A stretch of 24,422 bases of DNA, taken from a virus. Both the position numbers and the translations under genes were made by a program. The notes below the pieces were generated by a model, which had not been told where the DNA came from, did not search any database, and saw only the letters and a program-made list of their open reading frames with translations. The DNA lies in IMG/VR virus record IMGVR_UViG_3300017951_000125, positions 1 to 24,422 of that record; one strand, given 5' to 3'. Positions 20,778 through 24,422 of this stretch are shown one piece after another; positions within the stretch are counted from its first letter, which is position 1; the number at the start of each line of letters is the position of its first letter.

Positions 20778-21232
20778 TGGCTAATCTGCTATCTAGAATA
20801 TTCGGAACGGACAAGGCTCTGGAGAGCGCTGTAGACGGCGTAACCAAAGGTCTCGATGCGCTGGTATATACCGATGAGGAAAAAGCTCAGGCGGCATCGC
20901 AGGACAGGGCTGAGGCTAGGGCACTGCTGGTGCAGTGGCTTGAGGCTACATCAGGGCAACACCTAGCGCGCCGATTGATTGCGCTATCCATCACAACGGT
21001 GTGGTTGCTCCAATACATTTTTTCGTGGCTTGCATTAACGGTCGCTGTCTTTATCGAGGACCGCGCAGTGCAGGATCAACTCAACAAAGCGTCACAGCTC
21101 ACTACACAACACGCTGACGGAATGACTGGCGCAGTAATGCTGATCCTGTCTTTTTATTTTGCCGCACCGCATATGGACAAGATCGTAGGCGCGGCTATGA
21201 ATAGGTTCTCGGGAGGGACCAAGAATGGCTAG
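20777..21232 (+). CDS. GTA-type 3TM holin
   Basis: A 151-residue protein of the gene-transfer-agent 'holin of 3TMs' pattern. It has a charged helical N-terminus (VDGVTKGLDALVYTDEEKAQ), the conserved W-x-R-x(n) region before hydrophobic spans (LARRLIALSITTVWLLQYIF, SWLALTVAVFI, residues ~62-93), and a last span (GAVMLILSFYFAAPH, ~118-132). It would form membrane lesions for endolysin release. It is separated from the endolysin by two genes. Its ATG overlaps the preceding TGA. Confidence 0.85.
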   Translation: MANLLSRIFGTDKALESAVDGVTKGLDALVYTDEEKAQAASQDRAEARALLVQWLEATSGQHLARRLIALSITTVWLLQYIFSWLALTVAVFIEDRAVQDQLNKASQLTTQHADGMTGAVMLILSFYFAAPHMDKIVGAAMNRFSGGTKNG

Positions 21233-21836
21233 AGATACTGATATGGCTCAGATGAGTAGAGGAATGGGCGCCCCAAGTGACGACCCCAGAAACACTGGTG
21301 CCGCACGGAGAGCGCAGGCCAGAGCCAGACGAGACCGAATGGCCAATGCGGCTGAGCGCTTTCAAAACGCCAGACCAAGACGTGGGATTCGTCGTCCTAC
21401 GCCTTCTCGTGGCAGGCCAATGCGCCCACAAGATCCCGTTGCAGGTGGTATGCCTGACTTTGCGGGAAGCCCAGGAGGTCCAAGCCAAGGGATAGGTCGA
21501 AGCACTGTAATACCTGATCGCGGACCCAGCACTGTCAGACCTGCAACGCCTCGACCAATGCCAACACCAAACAAGGCTATGTCTAATCAGCCCCCAAGTA
21601 TGGGTGGTACGGCAGGTCAGGCGGCGCCCTCTCAGCCACTGGGCGCTCCAGTTGGCGTTGGCGGTCAACCTGTATCAATGACGCCAGGAGCGGCCCCAGG
21701 ATTCAACCAACAAGGCGGACCAAGCCTTGGTCAAGGCCGACCAATGATGAATCAACAGATTCCGCAGAACGCAAACGGCAGGACAATTAACACTACCGGC
21801 CCTGGTCTTCTTCAACGCGATTACAGACCGTTCTAA
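21225..21836 (+). CDS. Disordered Pro/Gly/Arg-rich protein
   Basis: A 203-residue protein. The N-terminal ~70 residues are Arg-rich (GAARRAQARARRDRMANAA, RPRRGIRRPTPSRGRP), and the rest is a Pro/Gly/Gln/Asn-rich tail without hydrophobic core, so it should be intrinsically disordered. A reverse-strand frame across it reflects composition. The start follows GGGAGG and overlaps the holin by eight bases. It could be a virion-internal or scaffold-like protein; no family is recognised. Confidence 0.65.
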   Translation: MARDTDMAQMSRGMGAPSDDPRNTGAARRAQARARRDRMANAAERFQNARPRRGIRRPTPSRGRPMRPQDPVAGGMPDFAGSPGGPSQGIGRSTVIPDRGPSTVRPATPRPMPTPNKAMSNQPPSMGGTAGQAAPSQPLGAPVGVGGQPVSMTPGAAPGFNQQGGPSLGQGRPMMNQQIPQNANGRTINTTGPGLLQRDYRPF

Positions 21837-21845
21837 GGGGTAGAT

Positions 21846-22121
21846 GTGAGCGATTACGATACGCGGCTAGGCAGGATCGAAAACAAACTAGATTCACTGG
21901 CAAAAACATTAGAAGCGCTGGCTCGTGTTGAAGAGCGTCAGATTGCCGCTAACAAGCGTATGGATCGCTTTGAGTTTCGGTTAGACACTTACGAATCGGA
22001 GATGGACACACACAGGCACAAGTCATCTGAGAACGCGCACACGTTGCGCTTAGCAGAGCGAGCTATCTGGACTCTGTTTGCCGCAGGGCTCTCAATACTT
22101 TCGGTCTACCTGTCCAAGTAA
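21846..22121 (+). CDS. Coiled-coil protein with C-terminal membrane anchor
   Basis: A 91-residue protein from GTG 21846 with AAGGGGT upstream. Residues 1-65 form a heptad-rich coiled coil (TRLGRIENKLDSLAKTLEAL, VEERQIAANKRMDRFEFRL). A single span follows at ~73-89 (AIWTLFAAGLSILSVYLS). The layout matches XhlA-like holin-associated proteins, which act with a holin in lysis. A spanin is less likely because the anchor is C-terminal. Confidence 0.75.
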   Translation: MSDYDTRLGRIENKLDSLAKTLEALARVEERQIAANKRMDRFEFRLDTYESEMDTHRHKSSENAHTLRLAERAIWTLFAAGLSILSVYLSK

Positions 22122-22124
22122 GCT

Positions 22125-23666
22125 ATGGCGGCTCCGAGCTACACCACAGACCTAACGTCGATTATCGACCAGAACACGGGCAACACGAACAACTTTGCTC
22201 TTGTCACTGATGGCGGTGGCGGCCAGAACGCGCTAACAGCGGTTGATACGGATGACTTTATCGAAGGCACGAGTTGCGCGTCACGAAACCCGTTCTCTAG
22301 TTCAACGCGGGGAATACTTTACGACAACGGCGCTACGACTGTTGCTTCAGGTGATGCGGTATTTATCTGGACCAAGGCCGATGTAGCGCAGGCTATTGAC
22401 TCAAAGGCCAATGGTGGCATTCAGTTAATCATCGGCAACAACGCAAACACCAAGTCGCGGTGGTATGTAGACGGGAATGACACGTACCAGATCGGCGGTT
22501 GGAAGTGCTACCCGATTGACCCAACGGTAACGCCCAGTACGGGGTCGCACAGCTCCACAGCAATATTTGGCTGTATGTGGAACGTACCCGCATCAGGTCC
22601 GACAAAGGGCCAGCCATTTAAGCTGGATGCGATACGCCACGGTCGGTCATTAATTATTACCGATGGCGATCTAGCTAACGGCTACTCGACTTTCTCGGGA
22701 GCGGCGACCTTTGACAATGACACAACCCGACAGTGGGGTCTGTTACGTTTTAGTAACGGCGTTTATACGTTTCAAGGTTTATTACAGTTTGGATCTACCG
22801 GCGGGAACAGTGTTGACTTCAGAGACAGCAACAAGGCTTGCTTCGTAGCAGAGACCGACTTTGTTGGTAGCACGTTTAATGGCGTAGAGGTGCAGAATGC
22901 GGCCAGCCGAGTAGACTGGACTGGCATCTCTATCAATGCGATGGGCACTGTAAGCCGAGGCTACTTCGAGGCTGTCGATAACGCAGATATCAATTTTGAT
23001 TCCTGCGCGTTTCGGGATATGGATACGTTCATATTTCAATCGAATAGCACGATCGACGATACGACGTTTGCTCGATGCAATCAGGTGACGCTAGGTGGCG
23101 CCACAATGATGGGTTGCATATTTAGCAACAGCACAGCGGCAACAGCCCTAAACGCAGGTAGCTCCGTAACGTCGCTATCGAACACGCAGTTTATTAGCTC
23201 TGGTACAGGACACGGGTTGGAAATTACTGGCGGGACAAGCCACACCCTTACCGGATTGACGTTTACAGACTATGCGGCTTCTAACGGCTCTACGGGCAAC
23301 GAAGCTCTTTTTGTCAATATTGGATCTGGGACGGTAAACATCACTGCCGACTCAGCGCTTAGTTATAGGACTGCTGGCGCAACGGTGAATCTTACTGTTG
23401 GCCAGAAGACTCTTACGATCTCTAACGTGATTGCCGGCTCAGATGTTGTTATTAAGTCCGCAGGAACCACAACAAAACTGCAAGACGATCAAGATATTGC
23501 AGGAACATCAACAACTTACAGCTACACATTTAGTGCTGGGACGTTTGTTGACATAGCGGTATATGCGGAAGGTTATGTTCCGTTTTATGTAAACAATTTT
23601 GAGTTAGGTCCAGACGGAGGTTCCATTCAGGTATCTCAGTCTGTTGACCGCAATTACGTGCCTTAA
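22125..23666 (+). CDS. Tail-fibre or tailspike-like structural protein
   Basis: A 513-residue Gly/Ser/Thr/Asn-rich protein. Residues ~1-210 form a conserved-looking N-terminal region (SYTTDLTSIIDQNTGNTNNF, SCASRNPFSSSTRGILYDNG). Residues ~210-420 have the repeating short-strand pattern of a right-handed beta helix (GLLQFGSTGGNSVDFRDSN, FRDMDTFIFQSNSTIDDTTF, CIFSNSTAATALNAGSS). A beta domain ends the protein. No signal peptide. It is probably an adhesin or fibre-associated protein of the virion. The N-terminus is like proteins (from memory) common in marine phage sequences. Specific receptor or enzyme activity cannot be read. Confidence 0.7.
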   Translation: MAAPSYTTDLTSIIDQNTGNTNNFALVTDGGGGQNALTAVDTDDFIEGTSCASRNPFSSSTRGILYDNGATTVASGDAVFIWTKADVAQAIDSKANGGIQLIIGNNANTKSRWYVDGNDTYQIGGWKCYPIDPTVTPSTGSHSSTAIFGCMWNVPASGPTKGQPFKLDAIRHGRSLIITDGDLANGYSTFSGAATFDNDTTRQWGLLRFSNGVYTFQGLLQFGSTGGNSVDFRDSNKACFVAETDFVGSTFNGVEVQNAASRVDWTGISINAMGTVSRGYFEAVDNADINFDSCAFRDMDTFIFQSNSTIDDTTFARCNQVTLGGATMMGCIFSNSTAATALNAGSSVTSLSNTQFISSGTGHGLEITGGTSHTLTGLTFTDYAASNGSTGNEALFVNIGSGTVNITADSALSYRTAGATVNLTVGQKTLTISNVIAGSDVVIKSAGTTTKLQDDQDIAGTSTTYSYTFSAGTFVDIAVYAEGYVPFYVNNFELGPDGGSIQVSQSVDRNYVP

Positions 23667-23679
23667 AGGGGAATAGGAA

Positions 23680-24422
23680 ATGGCAAAAATTATTGATGGT
23701 GACGATTTAGTTGTCAGTTCATCAGCAGGCAATCTTGGTGTCGATGGAAACATCTGGATTGACACAACTGCTCGCACATTTGAGCTAGATGTTTTTGGAT
23801 CGCTTACGTCTCTCAAAGAGGGCGTCACCTTACAGGCGCTTTACTCAAAGTTTATTAAGCTTTGGGAGACATCGACATACAACCAGTTTCCTTTCCCGAT
23901 GTATGCGATTGACGCAAAGTCGGGACAGTTCGAATTCGGTTTCGACGGTTCGCGTTACAGTGATTGGGGTCCGGCCAACGATGCTACCCGTAACGCGCTA
24001 AGAGACGGCGGCTGGAACGAATATCAGGCAGGCGGAACACCAGACGTCGCAGGCACTAGCGCGACAGGTGATCTAGCACGTCGATATGTCGGCATTGTTT
24101 CTCTGGGCGAGGTAAGCGCAGGAGCTCAGCTTTACTATCAGACGGTTGATGCTGATGGCGGCCAAGTCAATTTTGTATATCAAGACGAAGCTAACCAAGC
24201 GGTTCAGGTTGTCGGTGATGCAACGGTGGATGCAACTACAACCACGTTTAACAACCAAACATTCTTTAAAGCGTTCTGTCGTGAAGCAGGTAAGACTTAC
24301 AGTGATTCGGTTCTTGCGGATACTGGTCAGACTGGTACGGGAGCCTTTACGGTCAACGTCCTGCTTTCAAACGCAGACGACCTGAAGATTGCGAACACAG
24401 ACGCGGAGATCACGGGATCAGA
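23680..24422 (+). CDS. Fibre-associated structural protein (3' end outside window)
   Basis: At least 247 residues, open to the right edge. AAGGGG and AGGA precede ATG 23680. The N-terminus (MAKIIDGDDLVVSSSAGNLG) leads into IDTTARTFELDVFG and VTLQALYSKFIKLWETSTYN, then FPFPMYAIDAKSGQFEFGFD and ATRNALRDGGWNEY. This block arrangement is, from memory, that of large fibre or baseplate-associated proteins of environmental phages. It follows the beta-helix protein by 13 bases and is likely part of the same adsorption structure. Its C-terminal domain is not visible. Confidence 0.75.
   Translation, partial: MAKIIDGDDLVVSSSAGNLGVDGNIWIDTTARTFELDVFGSLTSLKEGVTLQALYSKFIKLWETSTYNQFPFPMYAIDAKSGQFEFGFDGSRYSDWGPANDATRNALRDGGWNEYQAGGTPDVAGTSATGDLARRYVGIVSLGEVSAGAQLYYQTVDADGGQVNFVYQDEANQAVQVVGDATVDATTTTFNNQTFFKAFCREAGKTYSDSVLADTGQTGTGAFTVNVLLSNADDLKIANTDAEITGS

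Noticed and set aside
21195-21668. 157-residue reverse-strand ORF
   Set aside because: It mirrors the Pro/Gly/Arg-rich gene on the plus strand, is low in complexity and has no ribosome site; its openness follows from base composition.
22125-24422. Diversity-generating retroelement target in the fibre genes
   Set aside because: No reverse transcriptase, template repeat or duplicated variable region is visible in the window.

Overview
The window is part of a temperate tailed-phage genome, most likely a podovirus-like siphon/podophage of a gammaproteobacterium. It has integrase and excisionase, an Erf/exonuclease/SSB recombination set, a compact repressor region, a lambda-like replication and Nin-type operon, a lysis and tail-fibre region, and a giant 'polyvalent' protein of the kind ejected with virion DNA. 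Host and marine origin are inferences only: the 29-base tRNA 3' end at the presumed attP looks like a proteobacterial tRNA-Arg, and the two fibre proteins resemble (from memory) proteins common in marine phage sequences. Because phage genes flank the attP on both sides, the sequence is an unintegrated or circular form, not a prophage with host junctions.

Layout. (1) 2-6967, plus strand: the 3' part of a >2,300-residue open reading frame. It starts with the C-terminal part of a C5-cytosine-methyltransferase-like domain and continues through a SAP-like segment, a zincin-like HEGTH motif and conserved polyvalent modules. (2) 6958-7128: attP with a tRNA 3'-end core and paired GGTCCA repeats on each side. 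(3) 7092-11636, minus strand: a tightly overlapping leftward operon (unknown gene, Erf annealing protein, YqaJ/lambda-exo-type nuclease, SSB, HTH protein, DUF3310 protein, unknown gene, Xis, Int, small Cys protein). (4) 11637-12302: the immunity region, with a 104-residue repressor lacking a peptidase domain and two matching 16-bp GGTT-N8-AACC sites, one overlying a good leftward promoter. (5) 12303-16097, plus strand: a rightward operon with a CHC2-type zinc protein, an O-like initiator carrying iterons inside the gene, a DnaB/RecA-fold helicase, NinB-like, PD-(D/E)XK and NinG/Rap-like recombination proteins, an unknown gene, and a terminal gene in the position of lambda Q. (6) 16056-18016, minus strand: a second leftward operon of ten very small genes, mostly of unknown function, with its own promoter. 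(7) 18060-18281: a control region with further GGTTGA repeats, a leader with an early intrinsic terminator, and then the late operon. (8) 18282-24422, plus strand: late genes for conserved small phage proteins, a holin, a GH24 lysozyme, an HTH-metallophosphoesterase, a zinc ribbon, a GTA-type holin, a disordered Pro/Gly/Arg-rich protein, a coiled-coil membrane protein, and two fibre or fibre-associated proteins, the last cut by the window edge.

How it fits together: one repressor probably silences the leftward recombination/integration operon and the rightward replication operon, and perhaps the 16-18 kb operon and late region through related sites. The replication operon would end by making a late activator, which would let transcription pass the leader terminator before the lysis and fibre genes. 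Start codons were chosen from Shine-Dalgarno sequences and from the four-base ATGA/GTGA overlaps that recur throughout the genome. Assignments come from reading motifs; no database search was run.
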